Below, piece after piece: positions 1-8,620 of a DNA stretch of 64,000 nucleotides. The notes beneath the pieces are model-generated. The model ran no database searches and was not told the origin of the DNA. It worked only from the letters and a program-made list of their open reading frames with translations. The position numbers and the translations under genes are program-made. Source of the DNA: Haladaptatus halobius (GTDB lineage: Archaea > Halobacteriota > Halobacteria > Halobacteriales > Haladaptataceae); the NCBI RefSeq assembly GCF_020618475.1, contig NZ_CP085335.1:1550001-1614000 (forward strand), written 5' to 3'. Position 1 is the stretch's first letter. The number at the start of each line of letters is the position of its first letter.

Positions 1-935
1 TCCGGCGTCTCGAGGGTGAACCCGCGGTCATCACTCCCATCCCTGTCGAACGCCGCGCGAAGTCCGTCGAAATCGACCCCCTCCGTCGCAGCTTCGGTGA
101 GTTCGTCGACCTGCAAACGACGTATCGACGCTTCCCCTCTGGCCGACGCTCGCGTCTCGTTCTCGAAATCCGCACCCGCATCCGCGGTGCGTTCGAGAAC
201 CACGTCGGCGACCAGCGGTTCCGTCCCCACGGCCCCAGCGTACCAGACCGTCCGCCCGGCCACCTCGGCCGGTACGTCGTAGCCCGCGCTCGCGTCGTCG
301 GTCAGCCCGACATCCTCGGGGATGTCCTCCTGCGTGTGGTAGCCGTCGGCGACGAACAGCGGGACAACGACGAGTTCGTCGCTCTCGAAGTGCGCGGGGA
401 GGTCGTCTATCACTGGCTCCTCGTCCATGAACAGCGCCCGAACCTCGTCGAACCGACCTCGCTCGCGGATGCGGTCGACGTGCGTTCGCGTCGCCCGCGC
501 GCTGTTCTCGTTGCGCTCGGTTCCGTGGCCGACGACGGCGAGTCCGACCCCTGGCCCGACATCGGGGTCGCCGGTCACGCGCTCGGCGCGCTGAACGATG
601 ACCTCCGTCATCGCGTCATGGGTTCCCACCGGGTCGGTGTACGTCACCGACTTCTCCACATCGAGGTTCCAGCCGTCGGCGAGTCGGAGTTCGCGCGGAA
701 TTACCTGCTCGGTGAAGTACCCCTCGCTCGTGAACAGCGGGACGACGTACACCTCATCGCTCTCCACGGTTCGGAGCACCTCGCGCGGCGACGGCTCCTC
801 CTTCCAGAACGCTTCGTGAACCGCCGCGAACGACCCCCGCGAACGAATCTCGTCGGCGTGGTCGTACAGCGGTCGGGCCGACCGGGGGTCGAGATGCGAG
901 CCGTGTCCGACCAGCACGAGCGCCGAACGGGTCAT
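1..935 (-). CDS. cbiX: CbiX-type sirohydrochlorin cobaltochelatase, C-terminus cut by window edge
   Basis: Inserts cobalt into sirohydrochlorin in the early (anaerobic) cobalamin pathway, in the cytoplasm. The protein opens with MTRSALVLVGHGSHLDPRS, the class II chelatase start with its metal-binding His in the GHGS motif. A second copy of the motif (VVGHGTERNENS, about residue 135) shows the usual two-repeat CbiX fold. About 311 codons are present and the frame is open to the window edge, so the C-terminus is missing; the visible end (after about residue 230) is an acidic extension beyond the chelatase fold. The start codon overlaps the stop of the preceding 48-codon cistron by four bases (ATGA), implying translational coupling. 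Family assignment is firm; cobalt rather than iron or nickel is inferred from haloarchaeal context. Confidence 0.9.
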   Translation of the reverse strand, partial: MTRSALVLVGHGSHLDPRSARPLYDHADEIRSRGSFAAVHEAFWKEEPSPREVLRTVESDEVYVVPLFTSEGYFTEQVIPRELRLADGWNLDVEKSVTYTDPVGTHDAMTEVIVQRAERVTGDPDVGPGVGLAVVGHGTERNENSARATRTHVDRIRERGRFDEVRALFMDEEPVIDDLPAHFESDELVVVPLFVADGYHTQEDIPEDVGLTDDASAGYDVPAEVAGRTVWYAGAVGTEPLVADVVLERTADAGADFENETRASARGEASIRRLQVDELTEAATEGVDFDGLRAAFDRDGSDDRGFTLETP

Positions 936-1078
936 TCTTCTCGCGTTTCGTCCTCGCCCCGACGCTCCGAGAGGTGCTCCCAGATCTCAGTGCAGCCGCT
1001 ACCGTCCGGCACGTCGTCCAAGTGGTCGTCTTCCGATTGCTCGCTCACTTGCCGCTCGCTCACGCGTTGGTCACTCAC
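932..1078 (-). CDS. Small acidic protein (48 aa) coupled to cbiX, unknown function
   Basis: Starts at GTG 1078 and ends by overlapping the cbiX start. The N-terminal half is polar and repetitive (SDQRVSERQVSEQSEDD); the C-terminal half holds a single Cys in DGSGCTEIWEHLSERR and looks folded. A longer in-frame ATG at 1120 exists, but it would overlap the upstream 28-codon frame by 50 bases, whereas GTG 1078 gives a typical stop/start overlap. I do not recognise the family. Position suggests a role in cobalt handling or cobalamin synthesis, but that is inference. Confidence 0.6.
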   Translation of the reverse strand: MSDQRVSERQVSEQSEDDHLDDVPDGSGCTEIWEHLSERRGEDETREE

Positions 1079-1157
1079 CCGTCGCCACCTCCCGGTTCGT
1101 CGGGTCGACGAACTCACCATCTAGATATCGGCGGTCGTCGGAGTCGAATCGTGTCAT
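1071..1157 (-). CDS. Candidate 28-aa microprotein, first cistron of the cbiX transcript
   Basis: ATG 1157 opens a 28-codon frame (MTRFDSDDRRYLDGEFVDPT then NREVATGE) whose TGA overlaps the next cistron's GTG start. The composition is acidic like other haloarchaeal proteins. A TATA-like box on the minus strand (CCGTTTAGGG, 1181-1190) lies about 29 bases before the ATG, which fits a leaderless transcript starting almost exactly here. No function can be assigned; it could also act as a leader peptide. Confidence 0.5.
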   Translation of the reverse strand: MTRFDSDDRRYLDGEFVDPTNREVATGE

Positions 1158-1180
1158 CACCACCTACTCTACCGCACGTC

Positions 1181-1190
1181 CCCTAAACGG
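1181..1190 (-). promoter_or_regulatory. TATA-like box for the cbiX transcript
   Basis: The minus strand reads CCGTTTAGGG, centred about 29 bases before ATG 1157, the expected archaeal TATA-box spacing for a leaderless start. Confidence 0.5.
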
Positions 1191-1392
1191 TGCGTCTTCA
1201 CGTAATTCCGGCCGATGCTCCCACGTTGCGGTAAGATTCGTCGGTTCCTCTGACGGGCGAAAAATGGGAAGTCGCCGCGCTAGTTCCGTCACGGGACGAC
1301 GTGAACCATTTCGCCGGTCGTGACGCGTCATACGATGCGGCGGGGGTTGCGACTGCCGACGCGCTGAGGTGCGCGGACTCCGACGTACCGAC

Positions 1393-1695
1393 ATGGCGAC
1401 CGCGATTCGCACGTTGGACGAGGGCGCGTGGGTGAACGTGAACAACACCAGAACCGTCGGGGTGAGTAACGTCTGGAAACTCGCCGACCACGGCATCTGC
1501 GGCTGCGACACCGCGTTCTTCCTCGTCGAAGTGTTCACCGACGTCGGGGTCGACGGGCGGTGGGTCGAAGCCCGCGCCGCCGGACAGTGTATCGGTTGCG
1601 GCGAACGCGGCACGACGGGATGGCTCCGGGTCGGGCGCGTCCGCGACGGCGAATTTCGCCCCGTCGTCGTGGAATCCGTTCACCGACCGCGGTGA
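1393..1695 (+). CDS. Conserved-looking haloarchaeal protein with Cys pairs (100 aa)
   Basis: About 100 residues starting MATAIRTLDEGAWVNVNNTR. It contains CGCD near residue 36 and CIGCGERG near residue 67, which could together bind zinc or another metal, within a compact beta-rich sequence. An upstream in-frame ATG (1369) would add eight residues; the 1393 start gives the cleaner N-terminus. I do not recognise the family. It is a single gene between the cbiX operon and the siroheme reductase. Confidence 0.6.
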   Translation: MATAIRTLDEGAWVNVNNTRTVGVSNVWKLADHGICGCDTAFFLVEVFTDVGVDGRWVEARAAGQCIGCGERGTTGWLRVGRVRDGEFRPVVVESVHRPR

Positions 1696-1829
1696 GCATC
1701 GTCTTTCGTCGAATTCGCTCGATTTCGGCGCGTCACAGTCACCCGTAACGTTTGCCTCTACATCCGACCTCCGGCGGGGATTGACGCGGAGGGCGTCGGT
1801 TTACGGGTGGGTTCTCTACGGTCTCCCAC

Positions 1830-3608
1830 ATGCCGACCGACGTGGAGAAGTGGAAGGACGAGGTGTACGGGAAGGAGATACGAGAGCACATGCTTCGGTT
1901 CGCCGAGGAGGGGTGGGACGCGATTCCCGACGACGAGCACGACGCGTGGTTCGAGCGGTTCAAATGGTGGGGGCTGTATCACCAGCGCGACGGACAGGAG
2001 AGCTACTTCATGATGCGTATCGGGCCGCCGAGCGGCGTGCTCGAACCGGGTCAACTGCGGGTCATCGGGGAGATCGCACGCGACTACGCGACGGGGCCGG
2101 TCGCCAACCCCGAGTTCGGCAACGGCTACGCCGACGTGACGACACGGCAGGCGGTGCAGCTTCACTGGATAAACATCGAAGACGTTCCCGCCATCTGGGA
2201 GCGACTGGAGGATGCGGGTCTCTCGACGATGCAGGCGTGCGGCGACTCGTGGCGCAACATCGTCGGCTGTCCGGTCGCCGGGAAGGACGAGCGGGAGTTC
2301 GTGGACGCGCTTCCCGTGGTCGAAGACCTACAGGAGAACATGAAGGGTAACCCCGACTACGCGAACCTCCCCCGGAAGTGGAAGGTGTCGGTCACGGGGT
2401 GCCGCGAGGGCTGCGGGCAGGGCGACATCAACGACATCGGCATCGAACCCGCCGAGAAGGAGATAAACGGCGAGGCCGTCCGCGGGTTCAACGTCCGCGT
2501 CGGCGGCGGACTGGCCGGGCGCGAACCGCGCTTCGCCCGCGACATCGACGTGTTCGCCGAACCGGAAGAGGTCGTGCCGATTCTCGGCGGACTCTCGGGA
2601 CTGTTCCGCGACAAGGGCAACCGCGAGAACCGCCGTCGCGCCCGCATCAAGTTTCTCGTGGACGAGTGGGGGCCCGAGAAGATCCGCCGCGTTCTCCAGG
2701 AGGAATACGTCGATTTCGAGCTGAAGACGGCCGGCGACGACCTGCGCGAGGAGTACTCCTACAACGCCGGGGTGCCCGACAACCACGGCCACGCCGACCA
2801 CGTCGGCGTCCACCGGCAACCGGACGGGAACTACTATGTCGGGCTGAACGTCCTCGTCGGGCGCGTCGGCGCGGGGGACATGATAGCGATGGCCGACCTC
2901 GCCGAGAAGTACGGCTCCGGAGAAGCCAGACTCACGCAGCGACAGAACGTCATCCTGACTGACGTGCCGGAGGAGAACCTCGATGCGATGCTGGACGAAC
3001 CGCTGTTCGACCGGTACAGCCCCGACCCGCACCCCTTCCAGCGCGGTTCCATCGCCTGCACTGGAACCGAGTTCTGCTCGCTCTCCATCGTCGAGACGAA
3101 GAACCGGCAGGTGCGCCTCTCGCGCTGGCTGCGCGACAACGTCGAACTCCCCGAGGACGTGGAGAACTTCCACATTCACCTCTCGGGCTGTACCGCCTCC
3201 TGCGCACAGCCCCAAATCGCCGACGTCAGCCTCCGTGGGATGAAGACGCGCAAGGACGGCGAACCGGTCGAGGCGCTCGACATCGGCCTCGGCGGCGGTC
3301 TCGGCGAGAACCCGAGTTTCGCGTCGTGGGTGCGGCAACGAATCGCGGCCGACGAGGTGCCCGGCGCGATTCGGAACCTCATTGCGGCCTTCGCAGAACG
3401 GCGCAGCGACGGCGAGACGTTCCGCGAGTTCGTACAGCGACACGACGAAGAGACGCTGGCCGAGTTCGCAGAACCCGAGGAGACCTCCTACGACGACCCC
3501 TACATGCACAACACGAAGAAGACGTGGTACCCCTACGCCGAGGACGACGCGATGGACGCTAGCCCGGCCCCGAATAGCCCGAACGACCCCGTTTCGGGTG
3601 ACGATTGA
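1830..3608 (+). CDS. Ferredoxin-dependent nitrite/sulfite reductase (siroheme, 4Fe-4S)
   Basis: A 592-residue cytoplasmic enzyme for six-electron reduction of nitrite to ammonia or sulfite to sulfide. It has the tandem ferredoxin-like half-domain layout of the family. The siroheme/4Fe-4S cluster ligands are visible in the second half: Cys410 and Cys416 (CTGTEFCSLS) and Cys454 and Cys458 (GCTASCAQPQ). The first half has the degenerate counterpart VTGCREGCGQGDIND. The acidic, Pro-rich C-terminus (about the last 20 residues) is a halophilic extension. The next gene begins two bases after its stop, so they are co-transcribed. No nitrate reductase or transporter is adjacent, so nitrite versus sulfite as the substrate cannot be decided from context. 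Confidence 0.9.
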   Translation: MPTDVEKWKDEVYGKEIREHMLRFAEEGWDAIPDDEHDAWFERFKWWGLYHQRDGQESYFMMRIGPPSGVLEPGQLRVIGEIARDYATGPVANPEFGNGYADVTTRQAVQLHWINIEDVPAIWERLEDAGLSTMQACGDSWRNIVGCPVAGKDEREFVDALPVVEDLQENMKGNPDYANLPRKWKVSVTGCREGCGQGDINDIGIEPAEKEINGEAVRGFNVRVGGGLAGREPRFARDIDVFAEPEEVVPILGGLSGLFRDKGNRENRRRARIKFLVDEWGPEKIRRVLQEEYVDFELKTAGDDLREEYSYNAGVPDNHGHADHVGVHRQPDGNYYVGLNVLVGRVGAGDMIAMADLAEKYGSGEARLTQRQNVILTDVPEENLDAMLDEPLFDRYSPDPHPFQRGSIACTGTEFCSLSIVETKNRQVRLSRWLRDNVELPEDVENFHIHLSGCTASCAQPQIADVSLRGMKTRKDGEPVEALDIGLGGGLGENPSFASWVRQRIAADEVPGAIRNLIAAFAERRSDGETFREFVQRHDEETLAEFAEPEETSYDDPYMHNTKKTWYPYAEDDAMDASPAPNSPNDPVSGDD

Positions 3609-3609
3609 G

Positions 3610-3891
3610 ATGGCGGATCGCGTGCTCTCGGTCACCGCCTTCACCACGCTCGATCTCGTCGACGCTGTCGCGGAGGGCCACGGATGGAACAAGGAGGCGG
3701 TCGGAATCCTGAACGTCACGACGCCGAAGGGTGAGGATTCGCCCGAGGAAGTGCTGTTGCAGGTGGAGTTGGACAACGCGGAACTGGAGCGTCTGCCCGC
3801 ACACGCCGAGACGGTGTCGCTGTCGCCCGAACAGGCGCGGGAAGTCGCCGGGGAGTTGGAGCGATACGCCGACTCCATCGAGGAGACGTGA
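3610..3891 (+). CDS. DUF6360-like small protein co-transcribed with the siroheme reductase
   Basis: A 93-residue acidic protein, MADRVLSVTAFTTLDLVDAV at the start. It starts two bases after the reductase stop, so it is very likely in the same transcript. The sequence matches my memory of the haloarchaeal DUF6360 family, which commonly follows this reductase; the name should be confirmed by a profile search. It has no cofactor motif or membrane segment. A stable accessory role for the reductase is an inference from the pairing. Confidence 0.75.
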   Translation: MADRVLSVTAFTTLDLVDAVAEGHGWNKEAVGILNVTTPKGEDSPEEVLLQVELDNAELERLPAHAETVSLSPEQAREVAGELERYADSIEET

Positions 3892-4030
3892 GCGACATCG
3901 GGTAGCGCGGAACCGCTATCGCAGGCAGGCTTACCGCACACATCGTTTCGGTGGAACGGTCGGTAACGGTTCATTTAGCGTCCGCATAACTTTGGACATT
4001 AGTCCCTTCCTTTTCGCCGGGGACGATACC

Positions 4031-4414
4031 ATGCCCCAACCACAAAACGGCGGAGACGACCGTAACGATAGTCAACGAACCGTTACGAACGAAACCACTG
4101 GACAGGGCGGTGCGAACCAGCAGCGTGAGCAGACGAGACCCAGTCGTGAACGGGAGAGCACGTCGGACTGGCTGGCAAAGACTGGACTGCTGTTCGGGCT
4201 CGCGGTCGTCGGCTTCGTGTTGTTGCTGTTCGCACTCGGTCAGGCCGTCGGTTTCGACCTGCTGGGACTGGTCGCAGACGCGCTCAGTTCCCAGACGGGA
4301 CGCTGGCTCGTCGTCGCGCTCTTCGCCCTACTCCTCATCGGAGTGGCCGAGCGGGACTCCGTGGCACGTTCCGCCACGGCTGACGCTCCCCGACTCGATT
4401 TTGTTGCGGTGTGA
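4031..4414 (+). CDS. Membrane protein with charged N-terminus, two TM helices
   Basis: 127 residues. The first 50 are hydrophilic and low complexity (MPQPQNGGDDRNDSQRT, then Gln/Arg/Glu-rich). Two hydrophobic helices follow (about residues 52-76 and 88-105), then a short acidic tail. The ATG at 4031 gives this simple topology; upstream in-frame codons are not protein-like. No family recognised. The gene stands alone between convergent and divergent neighbours. Confidence 0.6.
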   Translation: MPQPQNGGDDRNDSQRTVTNETTGQGGANQQREQTRPSRERESTSDWLAKTGLLFGLAVVGFVLLLFALGQAVGFDLLGLVADALSSQTGRWLVVALFALLLIGVAERDSVARSATADAPRLDFVAV

Positions 4415-4437
4415 ACGTCGTGGCACGCAGTGTCCGA

Positions 4438-4659
4438 TCAGTCCGTCCTGATGTTGCTGGCCGCACAGGAGCAGGTCACGACCGGGTCGAGTACGTCGTC
4501 GATCGGCATCGCCTCGCCACAGCTAATGCAGATGATATGTGGGTTCGAGAGGCGTTTCCGTTCACGATAGTATTCGAGTGCCCGTCTGCCGATTACCGCC
4601 GCCGTTCCGACTCCAACTGCACCCATCAGAACCGTGTCAAATGTGGTTACGCGTGCCAT
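4438..4659 (-). CDS. Small membrane-anchored zinc-ribbon protein (73 aa)
   Basis: MARVTTFDTVLMGAVGVGTA begins a single N-terminal membrane helix. A cytoplasmic tail follows with CISCGEAM and a final CSCAAS, together able to bind one zinc. The start at 4659 is chosen because a TTTTAAGG box lies about 27 bases upstream on the minus strand. No family name is certain. Confidence 0.65.
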   Translation of the reverse strand: MARVTTFDTVLMGAVGVGTAAVIGRRALEYYRERKRLSNPHIICISCGEAMPIDDVLDPVVTCSCAASNIRTD

Positions 4660-4790
4660 GCTCGGGCAAGGTCGGGCCAGTACCTTAAAACTGGTGCTGG
4701 AATTATCCATGATAAGTTTTGTGGAGAACGAACTCTCTTCCGAGACGCAAGCGGTTCTTATAAAAACGGGTTCGTCGTACAACGCTCCGT

Positions 4791-5147
4791 ATGGTGTACC
4801 TCATCGGCTCGGTCGTCGGGTTCATCGTGAGCCTGCTCATCGGTGCGCTCGGAATTTACATCGGTGCGCGGGTCGTCACGGGAACCGACGACTACGGCTA
4901 CGCACTTATCACGGCCATCGTTGGGTCGTTGGTCGGAGGTATCGTCGCGGTGCTCATCGGTTGGCTGCTCGGCTGGCTCGTCGTGCTCGTCGCGTGGATA
5001 TGGGTCATCAACTGGCGCTACCCCGGCGGCTGGGGTAACGCCATCGGCATCGGCCTCATCGCGTGGCTCTCGGTGGTCGCCATCACGTACGCGCTGGCCA
5101 TCTTGAACGTCCTGACGTTCAGGATGCTCGGCATTCCGAGCATCTGA
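4791..5147 (+). CDS. Hydrophobic integral membrane protein (118 aa)
   Basis: Three to four transmembrane helices cover almost the whole chain (MVYLIGSVVGFIVSLLIGAL onward), with Gly-rich helices and short polar loops (VVTGTDDYGYA, NWRYPGGWGN). A TATA-like CTTATAAAAA box about 28 bases before the ATG supports a leaderless start at 4791. I do not recognise a named family. It ends nine bases before the convergent flavoprotein gene. Confidence 0.7.
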   Translation: MVYLIGSVVGFIVSLLIGALGIYIGARVVTGTDDYGYALITAIVGSLVGGIVAVLIGWLLGWLVVLVAWIWVINWRYPGGWGNAIGIGLIAWLSVVAITYALAILNVLTFRMLGIPSI

Positions 5148-5156
5148 GCGGGGTTG

Positions 5157-6269
5157 CTACTCGCCCAATTCTTCTCCGATAAGTTCGACCGCATTCCGAA
5201 CGGCACCGACCGACGAGAGGTATCGCACGCCGACGGTCGCCTTCAGCGCCTTGGCGGCGGTGCCGGTCACCACCGTCGGGCCGATCTGGGCGACCGCGCC
5301 GTCGCCGACCGAGACGAGCCAGCCGGGCGAGTCGAAGGTGAACTGGTCGAGTCGTGGGTCGAACACGTCGTCGCCGCCCTCGACCAGTCGCGCGATGTTT
5401 TCGGCGACGACGCGAGCCTCGCGCACGGCCGCCTGTGCGCTCGCGGGCACCGACTCGCCGTCGCCGTCCACCACCTGCGCGGCGTCGCCGACGACGAAGG
5501 TTCCGTTGCCAAGTCGGAGCGTGCTGTCGACGCGGGGGCGGTCGCCGCCCAGCGCGTCCGAACCGCGGATTCCTCCGGTCCAGACGAACTGGTCGTAGGC
5601 GAGCGCGCTCCCGTCGGCGAGCGCGAGTTCGCGCTCGTCGGCGCGTTCGACCGCGGTTCCGGTTCGAATCTCGATATCGCACGTTTCGAGTTCGCTCCGC
5701 ACCGCCTCCTGAAAGTTCGTCGGGAACGCGGGGGCGACCTCGGCGAACTGCTCCAAGAGGACGATTTCCACGTCCGTCCCCTCCTCGCGGGCGAGGGCTG
5801 CGAGTTCGCCCGCGACCTGTACGCCTGACAGCCCCGCCCCGCCGACGACGACGCGACCGCCGTCGAGCGCCAAGAAATCGGCTCGAATCACGCGGGCGTG
5901 GTCGAGTCGCTTCAGGGGCGTCGCACGTTCCTCGACGCCCGGGAGGTCGTAGAAGGCGGTCTCCGCGCCGAGACAGACGGCTGCGTAGTCGTACTCCAGT
6001 TCGCCGTCGTCGAGCGCGACGCGGCGCTCAGTGGGGTCGACCGACTCGACGCGAGCCTCCCGAATCTCGCAGTCGAGCACCTTATCGAGCGGGACGACGA
6101 TGTCGTCGGCGAGCGACGGTCTGCGGACAATTCGGTGGAGTTCGTGCTGAACGAGGTGTTCGCCCGTCCGCTCGACCACGACGAGATTCGCGTCGTCGGG
6201 GAGGGAACGTTGAAGTTTGCGAGCTAAGGTGAGACCGGCGTAGCCCGCGCCGAGGACTGCCACCTGCAT
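5157..6269 (-). CDS. FAD/NAD(P)-dependent oxidoreductase, NDH-2-like
   Basis: A 370-residue pyridine-nucleotide-disulfide-fold flavoprotein. The N-terminal dinucleotide motif GAGYAGL (residues 7-13) binds FAD, a second Rossmann motif (VVVGGAGLSGVQVAGEL, near residue 160) binds NAD(P)H, and FVVGDAAQV near residue 285 is the second FAD contact. There is no redox-active CxxC pair, so it resembles type II NADH:quinone dehydrogenases rather than disulfide reductases. The C-terminal region may form the membrane-associating helices of that group. Quinone as acceptor is inferred from the family. Confidence 0.8.
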   Translation of the reverse strand: MQVAVLGAGYAGLTLARKLQRSLPDDANLVVVERTGEHLVQHELHRIVRRPSLADDIVVPLDKVLDCEIREARVESVDPTERRVALDDGELEYDYAAVCLGAETAFYDLPGVEERATPLKRLDHARVIRADFLALDGGRVVVGGAGLSGVQVAGELAALAREEGTDVEIVLLEQFAEVAPAFPTNFQEAVRSELETCDIEIRTGTAVERADERELALADGSALAYDQFVWTGGIRGSDALGGDRPRVDSTLRLGNGTFVVGDAAQVVDGDGESVPASAQAAVREARVVAENIARLVEGGDDVFDPRLDQFTFDSPGWLVSVGDGAVAQIGPTVVTGTAAKALKATVGVRYLSSVGAVRNAVELIGEELGE

Positions 6270-6309
6270 GGTGCGACGCTACGCCCGGGGGGGCTAAAGG
6301 CGTACTCCC

Positions 6310-7284
6310 CTAAAACAGGGCTTCGCTCTCGGGGAGCACTTCGGCGGGGCCGCCGACCTTCCAGCGCATCGTCTCGACGCCGCAGTCGGCGACGACTCCC
6401 TCGACGTACTCCGCGTGCTCTGCGGTGGTGTTGACGTACACGCTCGCGCCGGTGTCGGTGGAGAAGTAAACCGGCACGTCCTCCTCCTCGCGGAGTCGGC
6501 GAACCGCGTCGAAGATGGAGAGCGTCTCGGGTTTCCAGTACACCCAGCCCGCGGGGCCGGTCATCGTCGTCGCCGCGAGGGAGAGCGAGTCGTGTTCCGC
6601 CGTCTCGAAGATGCGGTCGAAATCCCCGGCGCGGAGGGCGTCGCGCATCTCCACGAGTTGGTCGTGGACGTGCGCGAGCCGAGCCTCGAACATGTGGCTG
6701 TCGGCGGCCTCGCGGTGGGCCTCCTCCGTCTCTTTGTACGCGGGAACGAGCCCGGCGACGATTCGAACGTCGTCCTCTACGGGCGATTCCAGCCGCTCAG
6801 AGCGACAGTCGCGGTCGTTCAGCCCGGCGTGCAGGTCAGAGAAACCGCCCGTCACGGCGCGCGCTGCCGAGGAGGAGCCGAGGCGCGCGACGGTCGATAT
6901 CTCGGGCCGCGTGAGGTTGAGACCAGCCGCCTCCACGCAGGCCATCGCCGCCGCCGCGAAGCCCGACGACGAGGAGCCGAGGCCGACGTTCGAGGGGAAG
7001 CTGTTCTCGCTCTCGAACCGGGCGCGAGCGTCGATTTCCGCGAGTTCGCGCACGCGAGAGACCACCGCGCTGACGCGGTCGGCCTTTCGATCCGACAGCT
7101 CCTCGCCGTCGACGACGAACACGTCGGCGTCCAGCGAGTCGTCGAACTCGACGGTCGTCTTGGTGTGGCTCGGGGCTGTGCAGACGCTGATGCTATCGTG
7201 ATACGGAAATCTGCGCTCCTCGTCGCGCATCCCATGATACTTGACGAGCCCCTGAATCGGGTGGGCCTTCGCGGTCGCTTTCAT
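6310..7284 (-). CDS. mvaD: Phosphomevalonate/diphosphomevalonate decarboxylase
   Basis: A 324-residue GHMP-superfamily enzyme of isoprenoid (archaeal lipid) synthesis. Visible are the N-terminal KYHGMRDEERRFPYHDSIS region of the decarboxylase active site and the ATP-loop FPSNVGLGSSSSGFAAAA. In Haloferax the homologue acts on mevalonate phosphate rather than the diphosphate, so the same is likely here. ATG 7284 is chosen over an in-frame ATG 102 bases upstream because the extension is not protein-like and a GCGTTTAAACGC box lies about 25 bases before 7284. Confidence 0.88.
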   Translation of the reverse strand: MKATAKAHPIQGLVKYHGMRDEERRFPYHDSISVCTAPSHTKTTVEFDDSLDADVFVVDGEELSDRKADRVSAVVSRVRELAEIDARARFESENSFPSNVGLGSSSSGFAAAAMACVEAAGLNLTRPEISTVARLGSSSAARAVTGGFSDLHAGLNDRDCRSERLESPVEDDVRIVAGLVPAYKETEEAHREAADSHMFEARLAHVHDQLVEMRDALRAGDFDRIFETAEHDSLSLAATTMTGPAGWVYWKPETLSIFDAVRRLREEEDVPVYFSTDTGASVYVNTTAEHAEYVEGVVADCGVETMRWKVGGPAEVLPESEALF

Positions 7285-7444
7285 ACGTCGATGGGTGCGG
7301 GACGGGCGTTTAAACGCTGTGGAATGCCACGCGGGTGACGAGCGGACGAAATCTGGCGGTCTGTTGTGTCTTGCGATGGCGGTCACTACCGCTCGTCCGA
7401 GAGAACAGGTTCACGATCGTCGTGAAGCAGTTTCGAAATCGCCG

Positions 7445-7972
7445 TCAGTCCTTGCGCTTGACGACATCGCCGAGGGTGGTGCCGCTCGTCGAACTGCCGC
7501 CGCTCCACTCTTCGTCCTCGGCTCCGCTACTTCCGGCGGTGAGGCTGATGTCGAGTTTTCGCTCCAGTTTCTTCTGGACGCTGTCGCTCGGTAGGGTATC
7601 GCCGCGCTCGAGTTTGCGGATGAGGCTCGCTTTCTCGTTGAGTTCCTTGGCGAGGTCTTCCTGACTCAGTCCGTCCGCCTCGCGCGCGTTGCGGATGCGG
7701 TCGTCGTAGTCCTGCGCGATTTCGTCCATGTCGTCGAACATGTCCGAGCGTCGCTGGCGCGACGTTCCCGACGACCCCGAACTGCCCGAACTCGCCTTCG
7801 ACTTGCCGGAGGACGAGGAGGTCGAGTACTTCGTCGACGTGGACGACGACTGCTGGGTTTTGACCTCCGTGCCGAAGTCGGCGCAGTTGTCACACACGTC
7901 AAGCTCGGCGCCTTCGACTTTGATAGTCTTCGGTGAGGTCGTCTCGGCACCGCACATCTCACACTGAACCAT
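7445..7972 (-). CDS. Multiprotein bridging factor 1 family transcription factor
   Basis: 175 residues. The N-terminus is a four-Cys zinc ribbon (Cys4, Cys7, Cys27, Cys30). A Ser/Thr-rich linker (about residues 40-72) leads to a helix-turn-helix of the Cro/MBF1 type (DGLSQEDLAKELNEKASLI, about residues 99-117) and an acidic tail. This is the archaeal MBF1 layout (TIGR00270-like), a TBP-linked regulator also reported on ribosomes in other archaea. It is a single gene followed at 43 bases by the CDP-alcohol transferase operon end. Confidence 0.92.
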   Translation of the reverse strand: MVQCEMCGAETTSPKTIKVEGAELDVCDNCADFGTEVKTQQSSSTSTKYSTSSSSGKSKASSGSSGSSGTSRQRRSDMFDDMDEIAQDYDDRIRNAREADGLSQEDLAKELNEKASLIRKLERGDTLPSDSVQKKLERKLDISLTAGSSGAEDEEWSGGSSTSGTTLGDVVKRKD

Positions 7973-8014
7973 GTATTATGGTTTACCCCCTCGACTGATA
8001 AATCGCACGCCGCG

Positions 8015-8620
8015 TCACGCCAGCGCGCGCCACGAGTAGTAGAACCGCTGAAGCGCCGTCGTGTGCCCGATGACGGCGAACAGAACGAGCAAAAGCGTGA
8101 CCAAGGGATAACCGCCCACCGATTCCGCAAAGGCCGCGAGACTGGTGACGACGCCGATGAGCGCCAGCCTATCCGCCCGCCCGAGCAGACCACCGTAGAC
8201 GCGGTCTAAGCCGACCGCTTGCGCCTGCGTGCCGAGGTAGGAGGTCATCAGCACGCCCGTCACCGCCGCCAGTCCGAGCGCGAACTGACCGAGCCCTGCC
8301 GCGAGACCGACGATGAGCACGATGTCGGCGTAGCGGTCGAGCACGTGGTCCAACAGGTCGCCCGCCGCGGAGTCGGTTCCGAGTTCGCGCGCCAGCGCCC
8401 CGTCGAGCAGGTCGAGCCACCCGTTCAGGAAGACAAGCACCGCGCCGACCAGATACCAGAGTTGGGCGTCGGCTCCGAGGTAGAATGCCCACCCCGCGCC
8501 TCCGGCCAGTGCGAACGCGACGACGCTCACGGCATCCGGGGTCAGGCCGAGTCGCACCGACGCCGAGACGAACGGACGGAGCGCGCGGTTTGCGACGGGG
8601 CGAAGTTGGTCGAGCGTCAT
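8015..8620 (-). CDS. CDP-alcohol phosphatidyltransferase family membrane enzyme
   Basis: A 201-residue membrane protein with six hydrophobic segments. The signature is complete: Asp73-Gly74, Ala77-Arg78, Gly87, Asp91 and Asp95. Such enzymes join CDP-archaeol to an alcohol; archaetidylinositol-phosphate synthase is the usual haloarchaeal annotation, but the substrate is not readable from sequence. It is the last gene of a three-gene operon; its ATG overlaps the kinase stop (ATGA). Confidence 0.85.
   Translation of the reverse strand: MTLDQLRPVANRALRPFVSASVRLGLTPDAVSVVAFALAGGAGWAFYLGADAQLWYLVGAVLVFLNGWLDLLDGALARELGTDSAAGDLLDHVLDRYADIVLIVGLAAGLGQFALGLAAVTGVLMTSYLGTQAQAVGLDRVYGGLLGRADRLALIGVVTSLAAFAESVGGYPLVTLLLVLFAVIGHTTALQRFYYSWRALA

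Noticed and set aside
2328..3974. 548-codon minus-strand frame opposite the siroheme reductase
   Set aside because: It is the antisense of a well-supported gene; its composition is repetitive and has no motifs.
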